The notes beneath the pieces were generated by a model that saw only the letters and a list, made by a program, of their open reading frames with translations, ran no database searches and had not been told where the DNA came from. DNA of 64,000 nt from Acidobacteriota bacterium (GTDB lineage Bacteria > Acidobacteriota > Terriglobia > Acidiferrales > UBA7541). Shown piece by piece: positions 36,848-46,100 of the stretch. The DNA lies in assembly GCA_003225295.1 (NCBI GenBank), contig QHYZ01000112.1, positions 1 through 64,000 on the forward strand, given 5' to 3'. A program made the translations under genes and the position numbers. Position 1 is the stretch's first letter. Every line of letters begins with the position of its first letter.

Positions 36848-37930
36848 ATGATGACTAAGAATTCTGCCCTTTCCACGAATGCGACAACCAGTGACCGTTT
36901 GACTACCGTTCTCTCCTACGGCGTGCTGCTGCTCCTGATCTACCTTGTTTTCCGGATCTACGAACCGTTTCTCGCGGCGCTGGGTTGGGCGGCCATTCTG
37001 GCGATTTTTTTCTATCCCATGCACCACTGGCTGCTGCGGCGTTTCTCCGGGAGCAGGGCGGCCGTCTTAAGCACCTTGGCGGTGACTTTCCTGCTGATCG
37101 TGCCGGCCATCCTGGTGACCACCTTGTTCATCCGCGAGGCGTTTGCCGTTTCAAAGGGCGTGCAGCATACCTTGTTGGTGCAGCAGGCGCCCCAATTGGC
37201 GAAAGGCTGGGCCTGGATCGCGCAACACGTCCCGGGCCTCGATCCCAACGCCGACGCGCTGGAGATGCTGTCCCAGGGGGTTCAGAAAGAGGCAGGGTAT
37301 CTCGCGGAGCGCCTCGGCACGGTACTGCGGAACATCGCGGCGTTTATTTTCGACCTGTTTGTGATGATCTTCGCGATGTTTTACTTTTTTCGCGACGCGG
37401 ATCGCATTATCCAGGGAGTCCGAAGTATCTTGCCTTTTGATGCCGAACATAGAGACACGATGATGACGCAAACGCGGGACCTCATCTCCGCAAGCGTGAC
37501 CACCAGCCTTATCCTCGCGGCCATCCAAGGGGGAATCGGCGGACTTGGGTTCGTGCTCGTGAAGTTGCCGGCGCCGCTGTTCTGGGGCGTGGCCATGGCT
37601 TTCTTTTCGCTGGTGCCGGTGGTGGGCTCGGGGTTGATCTTCGTGCCTGCGGCGTTGTGGCTGGGATTCACGGGGCATTGGGGGCGGGCCATTCTTCTGC
37701 TGGTGATTTGCGCAGGAGTGTCTGCCATCGTGGACAACGTCTTGCGGCCGCTCTTGCTCGGCGGGCGAACCGAATTGAGCGGGTTGGTGATTTTCATCAG
37801 TGTGGTTGGCGGGGTCGGCCTATTTGGAATGCTGGGTCTGGTGCTGGGTCCCGTCTTGGTGGCCACGGCGGCGGGGGTTTTGGCGGTGTACCTGGAGCGG
37901 CCGCAGAATCCGCCCATAACGGCTCGATAA
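36848..37930 (+). CDS. AI-2E family (PerM-like) membrane transporter
   Basis: 360 residues from ATG 36848; a GTG at 36797 would add 17. Eight or so membrane helices with the family layout: L-G-W-A-A-I-L-A-I-F-F-Y-P near the N-terminus, a soluble amphipathic middle region, and V-D-N-V-L-R-P-L-L-L-G-G in the C-terminal third, a strong PerM/AI-2E signature. Substrate varies between members (autoinducer, Na+/H+ or unknown), so none is assigned. Confidence 0.9.
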   Translation: MMTKNSALSTNATTSDRLTTVLSYGVLLLLIYLVFRIYEPFLAALGWAAILAIFFYPMHHWLLRRFSGSRAAVLSTLAVTFLLIVPAILVTTLFIREAFAVSKGVQHTLLVQQAPQLAKGWAWIAQHVPGLDPNADALEMLSQGVQKEAGYLAERLGTVLRNIAAFIFDLFVMIFAMFYFFRDADRIIQGVRSILPFDAEHRDTMMTQTRDLISASVTTSLILAAIQGGIGGLGFVLVKLPAPLFWGVAMAFFSLVPVVGSGLIFVPAALWLGFTGHWGRAILLLVICAGVSAIVDNVLRPLLLGGRTELSGLVIFISVVGGVGLFGMLGLVLGPVLVATAAGVLAVYLERPQNPPITAR

Positions 37931-37997
37931 CACGCAGTTTGTCTTCCCGTGGGCGCGTGACTTGAGTGTGCTAGAGTAACGCGCTCGAAGGAAATTC

Positions 37998-40448
37998 ATG
38001 ACCATTAAACCGACCCTGAAGCCCACGGAGCTTCCCGCGGCGAAACTGAGGTGGAGATGTGAGCTCTCGCGCATCCCCTTCGAAACAACCGCGCAAGCGG
38101 AGTTGCGCGAAGGGTTCATCGGACAGGAACGTGCGCTGCGCGCACTGAAGATGGGCGCGGAGCTTTCGGCGCCCGGATACAACGTTTTTGTATGCGGGCT
38201 GGCGGGGACCAGCCGCGGCGGAACGATCGCGCGGATGGTCGAAGAGCTTCATCCTCCGACGAAAGAATCGCTCGATCGCTGCTATGTCAATAATTTCAAA
38301 TTGACGGACCGGCCCCGTTTGCTGGCGCTGCCGCGCGGGGAAGCAAATGCCTTCAAGAAAGACATGCAGGGGGGAATCGATTTTCTGCGTCGGCGAATTC
38401 CACAAGTGTTCGAGGGCGAGCCGTTCCAGCGGCAAAAAGGGCGGATCGTGGAACGCTTCACCGTGCGCGAAAAAGAATTGATGGACGATTTCACTCGCAG
38501 GATCGCGCGCGAACAATTTGCGCTGGGCCACATGCAGGTAGGCGCGGTGGCACTGCCCGAAATTTTTCCCGTGCTGGAAGGCCAAATGGTACCGATCGAG
38601 GACATCTCCAAGATGGTGCACGAGGGAAAACTCGAAAGCCCCGTGGCGGAAGATATCGAGCGGAAGTATGAACAGTTCCGGCAGGAATTCACGGTGGTGT
38701 ACCGGAAGACGCTGACGCTATCGCGGGAACTGGCCAGCGAGTTGAGTTACCTGGAGCAAGAGGCAGCATCGGTGCTGGTCGATGGCGTCATCGAGGAACT
38801 CAAGGAAAAATACGCCGGCCAAAGCATCGCCGAATACCTCGAAGAAGTGCGCCACCATCTTCTCGATAATCTCGACCCCTTCAAGGAGCGCGAGGGCGAA
38901 GGCGAACACGACGAAGAGACACCGGACGGTTTGCCCAAGGCGCAGGGAGGTCCGGAGCGCGATCCCTTCCGCGTGTACGGCGTGAACGTCATTCTCGCGC
39001 ATAGCGACGGAGACAAATCACCAGTTATTTTCGAGACCACGCCCACGTATGCCAATCTGTTCGGGACCATTCAGCGCGCCTATGACACGCGAGGTGGCTG
39101 GACCAGCGACTTCATGGACCTGCGAGGCGGGTCGCTGCTCCGCGCCGATGGCGGCTTCCTGATCATGTATTCGCTGGAAGCGCTGTCGGAAGTCGGCGTG
39201 TGGCGCGCTTTGAAGCGCACGCTGAACCACAACCGGTTAGAAATTCAACCGTTGGAAATGTTCTATCCGTTCGGCGGAAGCGCGCAGAAGCCAGAAGCCA
39301 TCGACATCAACGTGAAGGTGATCCTCATCGGCGACCGCTCTTTGTACGAGCTGCTGTACGAATACGAGGAAGACTTCCGCAAAATCTTCAAAGTGCGTGT
39401 GGAGTTCGATGAAGAGATGGCCATGAGCGACGGCGTCATCGCGGAATATGCGGGACGTCTGCGTGCGCTGTCCGAAAAAGAAAATTTGTATCCCTTCGAC
39501 CGCGGCGCGTTTGCGGCGATGCTGGAATACGGCGTGCGCCAGGCGGGGCGAAGAAACAAGGTGACGGCGCGCTTTATCGAAATCGCTGACCTGGCGCGCG
39601 AGGCGCACTACAACGCGGCGGCCGCAGGAGAATCCGTGGTCCGCGCAGCACACGTGCGCGGTGCTTTGTCGTCGAAAATGGAGCGCCACAACCTGATCGA
39701 GACGCGCATCCGGGAAATGATTCAGGAAGGTACGCTGCTGGTGGATGTGCAAGGGATGCGCGTCGGCCAGGTAAACGGGCTGAGCGTATTGGAAATCGGC
39801 GGATACTCGTTTGGCAAGCCGGTGCGCATCACCGCCACGGCGGCTCTTGGAAAAACGGGATTGATCAACATCGAGCGCGAGGCGAATTTGAGCGGACGCT
39901 TCCACGACAAAGGGATGCACATCATCGCCGGTTTCTTGCGGAGCCAGTTCGCGCAGGACAAGCCACTCTCGCTCGCAGCAAGCATCTGCTTCGAGCAGTC
40001 ATACTCGGGAGTCGATGGCGACAGCGCCAGCTCCACAGAGATCTATGCGCTGGCGTCGGCGCTTTCCGGTTTGCCGCTCCGGCAGGACATTGCGGTGACC
40101 GGCTCGATCAACCAGCAGGGCGACATTCAGGCGATTGGCGGCGTAAATGAAAAAATTGAAGGATTCTTTGACGTGTGTAGCATCAAGGGGCTCACCGGAA
40201 CGCAAGGCGTGATGATGCCGGAGTCCAACGTGGAAGATTTAATGCTGCGTGAAGATGTTCTGGAAGCGGTCGCCGCTGGAACATTTCACATCTGGCCGGT
40301 GGCTAAGGTCGAACAAGGCATCGAGATACTGACCGGAATTGCCGCGGGAAAGAAAAACGGTGACGGGAAGTTCGAACCTGGGACCGTGCTCGGTATGATC
40401 GATGAGCGGCTGCACACCATGGCGCACATGTTGAAAGAATTCGAATAG
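37998..40448 (+). CDS. Lon-like ATP-dependent protease (COG1067 type) with degenerate Walker A
   Basis: 816 residues with a C-terminal Lon protease domain: catalytic serine in V-D-G-D-S-A-S-S-T-E and lysine in G-G-V-N-E-K-I-E-G. The N-terminal half is AAA-like with a helical insert (about 160-300) rich in Glu/Lys. The P-loop position reads G-L-A-G-T-S-R-G-G-T, lacking the usual G-K-T/S, so ATP binding may be altered. AAGGA precedes ATG 37998. Related proteins are called Lon-related or YcbZ-like. Confidence 0.9.
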   Translation: MTIKPTLKPTELPAAKLRWRCELSRIPFETTAQAELREGFIGQERALRALKMGAELSAPGYNVFVCGLAGTSRGGTIARMVEELHPPTKESLDRCYVNNFKLTDRPRLLALPRGEANAFKKDMQGGIDFLRRRIPQVFEGEPFQRQKGRIVERFTVREKELMDDFTRRIAREQFALGHMQVGAVALPEIFPVLEGQMVPIEDISKMVHEGKLESPVAEDIERKYEQFRQEFTVVYRKTLTLSRELASELSYLEQEAASVLVDGVIEELKEKYAGQSIAEYLEEVRHHLLDNLDPFKEREGEGEHDEETPDGLPKAQGGPERDPFRVYGVNVILAHSDGDKSPVIFETTPTYANLFGTIQRAYDTRGGWTSDFMDLRGGSLLRADGGFLIMYSLEALSEVGVWRALKRTLNHNRLEIQPLEMFYPFGGSAQKPEAIDINVKVILIGDRSLYELLYEYEEDFRKIFKVRVEFDEEMAMSDGVIAEYAGRLRALSEKENLYPFDRGAFAAMLEYGVRQAGRRNKVTARFIEIADLAREAHYNAAAAGESVVRAAHVRGALSSKMERHNLIETRIREMIQEGTLLVDVQGMRVGQVNGLSVLEIGGYSFGKPVRITATAALGKTGLINIEREANLSGRFHDKGMHIIAGFLRSQFAQDKPLSLAASICFEQSYSGVDGDSASSTEIYALASALSGLPLRQDIAVTGSINQQGDIQAIGGVNEKIEGFFDVCSIKGLTGTQGVMMPESNVEDLMLREDVLEAVAAGTFHIWPVAKVEQGIEILTGIAAGKKNGDGKFEPGTVLGMIDERLHTMAHMLKEFE

Positions 40449-40933
40449 CCTCAAAATAAGCTCGCTCTCGCCACCGGCCTTCGGGCCATAGTTCTGTTTT
40501 TCAAGGTCTGTCCAGTGCCACCAGTGGGTCAGTCTCCGGCAGCCGCGTAATACCTCCAAGTCACAGCAGCCCTTTTGCCGTCCGAACTTCCAATCATCTG
40601 ACAATGGCCCCGCGAATGGCGTGTTTCAGGTGGCGAGTTCGCGCCCGCTGGATCGGAGGGTACACGGAGCGCCGTGCCCCGCTGAGGCCAGCGCACATGC
40701 GAAACACGCACATCCGAATAAGGCGTTTTTTGGAGATCACTGTCGTTTGCTGCGCTCGCCAGGGGTCGGAAGATTCATTAGAGGTCAACAATGTCGCTCT
40801 GGTTCTCAGCCTCCTTTGCAAAGTATGCGGATCGTGACGAGGAGCCAAACAAAGCGTGGGAAAAGTCCCTTCTGAAGGGGCATCGTTCCATGTGTCCCTT
40901 GGCCGTAGATCGGCCAGACCGGAATCTGAACCC
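40449..40933. other. Intergenic region between Lon-like and VWA genes
   Basis: 485 bases where the plus-strand Lon-like gene and the minus-strand VWA gene converge. I see no tRNA, no supported gene and no clear terminator. Confidence 0.35.
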
Positions 40934-41905
40934 CTAACGGTGAGCGGGGGCAAGGTAGGCCTGGCGATGATCCACGCGGCACCAGAAGCGCCTCACTTTG
41001 ACTTGCATCGTGTGAAGCTGCCCATCGTTTGAGGGCGGGCTGAAAGCAATACTGTACTCGTGCCGGACGAGTTGGGCGATTTCAGAATAGGCGCGATCGA
41101 ATTCCTTCTCATTTCGCGGGAGATAGACGCGTCCGCCCGTGGCCTGTGAGAACGCGTGTAGCGCTTGGTCGGCCTGAGCAAACCCTTGCTTTACGAACAC
41201 TCGATCTTGGCGCTCCTGAGGAGAGAGTTTCCGGTCCTTCAGGGGTTTGCGGAAGTCGCCGGAAAGTGAGACTGCCAGGATGCGAACATCGGAAGTTTTG
41301 AGTTTTTGCTGAATCACTTGCCACTTTTCCGGTGGTGAAGTATCGACACCGGTGGAGAGCAGAACCACGGTTTTCTTCCCGGGAAAGGGCGCGAGCCAAT
41401 CGATGGCTGACGCCAAGCTGGAGGACAGGTTCAACTCGGCAAAGCCAAGCGTGAAATTTAAACTTTGCAGCGCGAGCCGCGCCGTGAGCTTATCGGGTGT
41501 GAAGTCAAGGAGCAGTTCCGGGTTTTTCGAATAGCTGGCGATCGCCACGCGGTCGTTGGGAGCGAGGTTGTTCAAGAGTGCCTTCGAGGCACGAACATGG
41601 TTCGTCCCCAGGAAAAGAACGGCTGGGCCCGACTCGATGAGCAAGAGAACCTGCGCCGGCTCCTCGATGGTGGCGAAGCCGGTGAGTGGTTGCTCGATCC
41701 CATTATCGAAGATACGGAAATCTTCGCGACGAAGGCCTTCGACGAAATGACCGCTATGATCGGTGACAATCACTCCCACGTTGACGCGGTCAACGCCGAC
41801 TCGAATGGTTGGCTTTTGCGGGTTTTCCTGAGCCTCAACAAAGGAACACACGCAAGACACGGCAGGCAAGAGCAGTGCCGCCGCCACGAGGCGAGAAAAG
41901 TTCAT
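40934..41905 (-). CDS. Secreted VWA-domain protein
   Basis: 323 residues from ATG 41905, giving a proper signal peptide (L-V-A-A-A-L-L-L-P-A-V-S-C-V-C-S-F) and a seven-base gap from the gene upstream; the longer frame from 41965 would overlap it. Same family as 17932-20145: V-N-V-G-V-I-V-T-D-H-S-G-H-F-V-E-G-L and F-R-I-F-D-N-G-I-E-Q, then a VWA core (V-V-L-L-S-T-G-V-D-T-S). Short member with no beta-rich tail. Co-transcribed with 41913-43661. Confidence 0.82.
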   Translation of the reverse strand: MNFSRLVAAALLLPAVSCVCSFVEAQENPQKPTIRVGVDRVNVGVIVTDHSGHFVEGLRREDFRIFDNGIEQPLTGFATIEEPAQVLLLIESGPAVLFLGTNHVRASKALLNNLAPNDRVAIASYSKNPELLLDFTPDKLTARLALQSLNFTLGFAELNLSSSLASAIDWLAPFPGKKTVVLLSTGVDTSPPEKWQVIQQKLKTSDVRILAVSLSGDFRKPLKDRKLSPQERQDRVFVKQGFAQADQALHAFSQATGGRVYLPRNEKEFDRAYSEIAQLVRHEYSIAFSPPSNDGQLHTMQVKVRRFWCRVDHRQAYLAPAHR

Positions 41906-41912
41906 CGCTCCG

Positions 41913-43661
41913 CTATTCAACCCACTGGTCCCAATGGATGCCCTTCGAATCCTTCCACGAGACACTCACAGAATAGTGCAGATGCCGCGAGAAGACTTGG
42001 GGATTGCACTGCGCTAGCCAGTCAGGGGCCGAGGACGGCACGACGTTTTGAGAAGAGTTCATGGTTCTTGCGACCGGGCTCTTCTTCGCCTCTTCAATCC
42101 AACGGTCCTTCAGTGCCTGCCAATCGACTTTCTGAAAGTCGAAATAGCTAAGACCGTTGAGATGTTCGGGGAATTTGGCGCGGCCGGCCTGAAACTGCGG
42201 CGCGGTGGCGAGGCCCTCGACGGCGGAAGCGTGCGCGCGATGAGCGAGCACTTCGCGAAGGGTTTCCACGCGATTGGCACCCAGAATCATGTCCGGTGCG
42301 ACCGCCAGATTGAAGGAATTCCACTGGGTGCTGCCTTGTTTTCCCCCGAGTGAGATCTTCAGGAAAGTAATATCGTCTTCATTGCGCTCCGAAGTGATCT
42401 GATCGCTGAAGACGGTGCGCATGAGTTTTAGAGTCTCCGGTCTCTTTCGAATGCCAAGAAAATAGACCTGTTTCGTGGAGTCCATCGACGCGCTGGTTTG
42501 CATTGAAGCGAATTCTCCGGTGAGCAGTTCAAGAGCTTCCGCCGCGGGCATTCCCAGCTTGTGCTGCGCGATTGTGTCAAGTAAATCGGCGTTGCCCTGC
42601 TGAGCTTGCGGAAACGCGGCGCGAGCCACGCGCTTTACCGTGTTGTAGATGCCCAGGAAATTGAGTTGCGCTGAGGTGTAAGAGACGGCATCCACCGGTA
42701 CGAAGGAGAGAGAAGCAAGCGAGGACTGTCCGGTGGCCCAGACGTCAAAGGGCGTTCCTGTAGCGGCATCGCCCAGGAGCGCGGCCTGCACGTGCGTTTT
42801 CGCGCCTTCGAACGAGACGTGGCCGCTGACAGAGTGCAAAGCGGCGACCCCGGCGGCATCGAGCAGTGGGCGAACCTGAAAAGTTCCTGCCTTCGAATCG
42901 GCCGCAAGATTCTCCAGGTCGGGAATGCGCAGAAAAAATTCGATCAAGCCGCTACCGAGATTCGCTTGCGCTTCCTGATACGCGGCCGACTGAGTTAGTG
43001 ATGCCGCTCCTCTAAGTTTGCCATCGAGGCGGCCCAATATTTCTTCCATGACCGAGCGTTCACCGGTGCTGACGGCGTACTTGCCATGCTCGGCCCAATA
43101 GCTGATGCCGCTTTTGCCTTCAGCCTTGAGAACCTGCGCGCCTCCGATGGTAACTTGCGAGAGGCGGGGCGCCTCCTTTTCTTCCGTGCGCAAGCGAAGA
43201 ACTGCTTTCGAAAGCAAAACTTCTTTGCCGGTGCGATCATACACAAGAAACATCCCGTTCCATGCCGGTTTCGAATTCAGGGAGCCGCCGGCATTCGAAG
43301 CGGCTCGTCTTTGAGGTTCGCTCACATAGCCGATGGTGAACGAATTTTCCAGAAGCGCCGCATATTGCTGAATCTCGTCGGCAATCAGTTTTTCTTTTGG
43401 CGTTTTTTCCGCCGAGGAGCCCATCAGATTCGAAACCATCGCCGAACTCACGGGGGCAAAATCCGGATCGTCCCAGAGGGCGAGGAGGGAGTTGGCCTTT
43501 CGAACGTCAGGGGACGGAACCCCGTGCCAGATCAAATAGAACGCCGTGCGCGGGGACATTTGCGCCGGCTCGAGCGGAGCTTGCGCGCGCGCCGGGTTCG
43601 GCCCGAAGGCCACCAGGAGAGCGGCAATCGGCAAGAGAAGGCGAAGGCTCAGTACTTTCAT
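41913..43661 (-). CDS. Large secreted hypothetical protein
   Basis: 582 residues from ATG 43661, where a signal peptide begins (L-R-L-L-L-P-I-A-A-L-L-V-A-F). The rest is soluble alpha/beta with F-Y-L-I-W-H-G-V-P-S-P-D, E-F-L-L-R-like and F-L-G-I-R-K-R-P-E-T segments. Layout recalls bacterial secreted proteins of DUF3352 type, but I cannot confirm it. Operon with the VWA protein, seven bases downstream. Function unknown. Confidence 0.7.
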   Translation of the reverse strand: MKVLSLRLLLPIAALLVAFGPNPARAQAPLEPAQMSPRTAFYLIWHGVPSPDVRKANSLLALWDDPDFAPVSSAMVSNLMGSSAEKTPKEKLIADEIQQYAALLENSFTIGYVSEPQRRAASNAGGSLNSKPAWNGMFLVYDRTGKEVLLSKAVLRLRTEEKEAPRLSQVTIGGAQVLKAEGKSGISYWAEHGKYAVSTGERSVMEEILGRLDGKLRGAASLTQSAAYQEAQANLGSGLIEFFLRIPDLENLAADSKAGTFQVRPLLDAAGVAALHSVSGHVSFEGAKTHVQAALLGDAATGTPFDVWATGQSSLASLSFVPVDAVSYTSAQLNFLGIYNTVKRVARAAFPQAQQGNADLLDTIAQHKLGMPAAEALELLTGEFASMQTSASMDSTKQVYFLGIRKRPETLKLMRTVFSDQITSERNEDDITFLKISLGGKQGSTQWNSFNLAVAPDMILGANRVETLREVLAHRAHASAVEGLATAPQFQAGRAKFPEHLNGLSYFDFQKVDWQALKDRWIEEAKKSPVARTMNSSQNVVPSSAPDWLAQCNPQVFSRHLHYSVSVSWKDSKGIHWDQWVE

Positions 43662-43733
43662 CGGAGTGCTCCACAACAAATGGTCAAAGGAAAGGACTAA
43701 CTTTTCAATGCTAACGCGGCGGGCGAAAGGACA

Positions 43734-43779
43734 GAAGCCCTGTCCCGCGCTGAGTTTCCACAACGGGGAACAGGGCTTC
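43734..43779. repeat. Inverted repeat between two minus-strand genes
   Basis: GAAGCCCTGT at 43734-43743 and its exact complement ACAGGGCTTC at 43770-43779, with a 26-base loop. It lies past the stop of the coiled-coil gene and before the start of 41913-43661. It could be a transcript end or a leader structure; there is no long T run. Confidence 0.5.
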
Positions 43780-43862
43780 CTGGCATTGCAAATTACGACA
43801 AAAACTTTAAAAGAGCGCGCGGTCTTTCATCCGCCTCCGCTCTAAACGGCCGCGGCGCGCCG

Positions 43863-44768
43863 CTAGGGTTGTGGGGGCGTGGGGGCGGGCGCGGGCGTCG
43901 CGGCGGCGCCCGGAGGAGCCGCGGCACCGGCTTCTTTGGGGGTCGCCAGGTAGCCGGTGATCTGATTCTTGCCGACGTCGAAAACTACGATTTCGTAAGG
44001 GGCCATGCGGGAGCTACCTTTTACATAGAACTGCACGGGCTCGCCGGAAGTTTTGTCCTTCTTTTCGATGGTCTTGTCGTCGGCGATGACCGTTACCGTG
44101 TATTTTGCTTTTTTCGGATCGGTCTTGTTGAGAGAGACCTGGACGGGTCCGACGCGCTGCGGCGTCTTGGATTTTTGCAGAGTGAACTCGTAGTAGTTGC
44201 GGTCGCCGCGGCGTTTAAGATCTTCGAGGTCGTCGCGATTGTGCGCGATGAGGCCGCTCATGACGTTCATGTCGCCCAAACTGCGATCGAGTTTGCCCTT
44301 CGTAGCTTCCAAATCGCTTTTTGTGGTTTCGATGTCTTTCTTGGCGCCGCCCACTTCGGTAGCCACCGCGCCGATCTTTTCTTCGCTTTCCTTCTGGACC
44401 TGGCCAAGCTGCTCGGTGATCTTCTCATCGGACGCTTGCTGTTCCTTGCGGATGGATTCGGCGCGGCTCTTGGCCTGCGCGAGCTCTGACTGCGTCAAAC
44501 CGACTCTCTGCGTGGTGATTTCCATCTTGCTCTTCAAATCGGCGATGCGTGAATTCGCCTGGTCGAGCTGGGCGGTGAGGATTTTATTCTGTTTCTCCTG
44601 CTCGGAGAGCTCCTGGTTCAGGCGGGACTCCGTGGAATAGCCGGCATAGCCAAGCACGGCCATCGCGGCGATCACGATGCCAAACAGCACCGCGATCCAT
44701 CGCGGCGTACCCGCGGATTCGTACTGAAACGACTCCTGCGGGCTCGGTATGTTTGGAGAAATGCTCAT
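43863..44768 (-). CDS. Membrane-anchored coiled-coil protein
   Basis: 301 residues from ATG 44768, chosen for the GAGGAGGGGGGA just upstream. One membrane helix (I-A-V-L-F-G-I-V-I-A-A-M-A-V-L-G) is followed by a long coiled coil (about 45-170; E-L-S-E-Q-E-K-Q-N-K, A-Q-A-K-S-R-A-E-S-I), a beta-rich domain with Y-Y-E-F-T-L-Q-K and a Pro/Ala tail. No catalytic motif. Probably an envelope structural protein. Confidence 0.75.
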   Translation of the reverse strand: MSISPNIPSPQESFQYESAGTPRWIAVLFGIVIAAMAVLGYAGYSTESRLNQELSEQEKQNKILTAQLDQANSRIADLKSKMEITTQRVGLTQSELAQAKSRAESIRKEQQASDEKITEQLGQVQKESEEKIGAVATEVGGAKKDIETTKSDLEATKGKLDRSLGDMNVMSGLIAHNRDDLEDLKRRGDRNYYEFTLQKSKTPQRVGPVQVSLNKTDPKKAKYTVTVIADDKTIEKKDKTSGEPVQFYVKGSSRMAPYEIVVFDVGKNQITGYLATPKEAGAAAPPGAAATPAPAPTPPQP

Positions 44769-44933
44769 TCCCCCCTCCTCAGTTATAGGCGCCCCCCATG
44801 CACGTTTGCGCCGAAAGGGAATTATCCCCTGCATTCTCCTCCCTGTCCACCGGGCGGAGGAGGAGTGTGTATTTAGCCCCGCCCCCGGCCGCCATTCCGG
44901 AGGCTTGCCGATCGGCGGCGGGCGCGACGCGCT

Positions 44934-45404
44934 TTATAGCTCGCGCTCACCTTTGCGCTCGCCCAGCAGCTCCTCGAATGCGGATGGATCGACTTTGAGC
45001 GACCCGCGCTTGGACTTGGAGTTGGTCTGGGGCCAGCGGGCAAAGATGGACGTGGTGAGGCCGCCGCGGGGGCTGAATTCGCCACGGACGATGCACCATT
45101 CGGGGCGAACGGCGGCGACGATATCGCCGAGGATTTTGTTGACGGCGTTTTCGTAGAAGATGCCCAGGCCGCGGTAAGCGAGGAGATACATTTTCAGGGC
45201 CTTCAGCTCGACGCAGTCTTTCTTTGGCATGTATTGGATGGTGATGGTGCCGAAGTCGGGGAGACCGGTCTTGGGGCAGACAGAGGAGTATTCGGGAAAG
45301 CGCGTGGTGATGACATAACCGGGAAATTGATTGGGCCAGGTTTCGAGCGCGGGCAATTTTGTTTGGATGCCGGCGCGAGCGTGCTCTGCGGTGTAGTCAG
45401 CCAT
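44934..45404 (-). CDS. queF: NADPH-dependent 7-cyano-7-deazaguanine reductase
   Basis: Reduces preQ0 to preQ1 in queuosine synthesis. 156 residues, the short (type I) form. The catalytic cysteine lies in S-S-V-C-P-K-T-G-L-P-D-F-G, and the E-L-K-A-L-K-M-Y-L-L-A-Y-R motif that binds substrate/NADPH is intact. GAGGAG precedes ATG 45404 and a TACAAT -10-like box lies about 20 bases further. No preQ1 riboswitch fold was recognised upstream. Other que genes are not in the window. Confidence 0.95.
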   Translation of the reverse strand: MADYTAEHARAGIQTKLPALETWPNQFPGYVITTRFPEYSSVCPKTGLPDFGTITIQYMPKKDCVELKALKMYLLAYRGLGIFYENAVNKILGDIVAAVRPEWCIVRGEFSPRGGLTTSIFARWPQTNSKSKRGSLKVDPSAFEELLGERKGEREL

Positions 45405-45837
45405 GAGTGCTCCTCAGGATTATTGTATCGTGACCAGGGGCCTTGCCATGTAGGCCCTAGGGTCTCGGCGTGCTTAGGCCGGGAATATGGGGACATAGGG
45501 CCCTCTTGATTTCGGCGGCCCATGTCGAGACAGGCCATGCCTTTAGAGTTCCTTGGTTGCTTGCACGCGATTTCCAGCCATACGAAAATTGTTATTACCT
45601 GCTCGGCGATGGCAATATCGTCTATAATAAGGGTTAGGACGTAGCCCTCATCCCCCTCTTAAGGCAATTGCGACCTCCTAGCGCTGCCGACCAATGGTTC
45701 AGATACTCGTCGCCCCTCGATGGCCTGGGCCCAGCGAGGCATGCACCCGTCGGGCCGCTAAACGAAGCGGGCCCTGTCACGTCCCTTTGGGATTTTTAAG
45801 AAACCTCCCACACCTGGCGTTCCTGTCCGTAGTTCTC
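45405..45837. other. Intergenic region between queF and the tRNA-Glu island
   Basis: 433 bases. A TATAAT box at 45623-45628 could serve a plus-strand promoter, though no good -35 lies 17 bases upstream. The distal part continues as open frame into the excisionase-like remnant but has no start. Confidence 0.4.
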
Positions 45838-46011
45838 GTTTGCTCAATCTCAAGAATGCCGCTGCCTATCTTGACGTGCGTTTGTGGACTGTTTCGGCAG
45901 CTGATTCGTGACGGAGTCCTCCGATGCGTCCCAATCGGCAACAAGTCTTTCATTGACCGGTTAGACTTAGACAAATTCATCGAGAAAACAAAGGTCGGCG
46001 TTGCGGCTTGA
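45838..46011 (+). pseudogene. Excisionase-like helix-turn-helix gene, frameshifted
   Basis: Two adjacent frames give the halves of one excisionase/MerR-like HTH. From about 45838 one frame reads L-L-N-L-K-N-A-A-A-Y-L-D-V-R-L-W-T-V; from 45895 the next reads R-Q-L-I-R-D-G-V-L-R-C-V-P-I-G-N-K and D-R-L-D-L-D-K-F-I-E. One extra T in the TTT at 45892-45894 explains the break. The stop ends three bases from the tRNA-Glu 3' end. Such proteins direct excision of integrative elements, so this is an element remnant. Confidence 0.7.
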
Positions 46012-46013
46012 GT

Positions 46014-46089
46014 TGGTAGCGGTAACGGGATTCGAACCCGTGTTTCCACCTTGAGAGGGTGGCGACCTAAACCCCTAGTCGATACCGCC
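46014..46089 (-). tRNA. tRNA-Glu (anticodon CUC)
   Basis: 76 bases on the minus strand fold as a cloverleaf. The acceptor stem is GGCGGTA with TACCGCT (G-U at the top pair); D arm GAC...GTC; anticodon stem CCACC/GGTGG around loop CTCTCAA (anticodon CUC, reads GAG); T arm ACGGG TTCGAAT CCCGT; discriminator A and an encoded CCA. It is flanked within about 12 bases on each side by integrase and excisionase remnants. Confidence 0.93.
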
Positions 46090-46100
46090 AGACGTTTATC

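Noticed and set aside
40449-40933. Possible gene or RNA in the Lon-VWA gap
   Set aside because: No cloverleaf, hairpin-plus-T run or protein-like frame with a ribosome site could be supported.
45405-45693. PreQ1 riboswitch upstream of queF
   Set aside because: No preQ1 pseudoknot-like arrangement was recognisable in the leader; only a TACAAT-like box and ribosome site are seen.
45694-45837. Upstream extension of the excisionase-like frame as a full 105-residue protein
   Set aside because: The N-terminal part in that frame has no HTH features; the conserved first helix is in the other frame.
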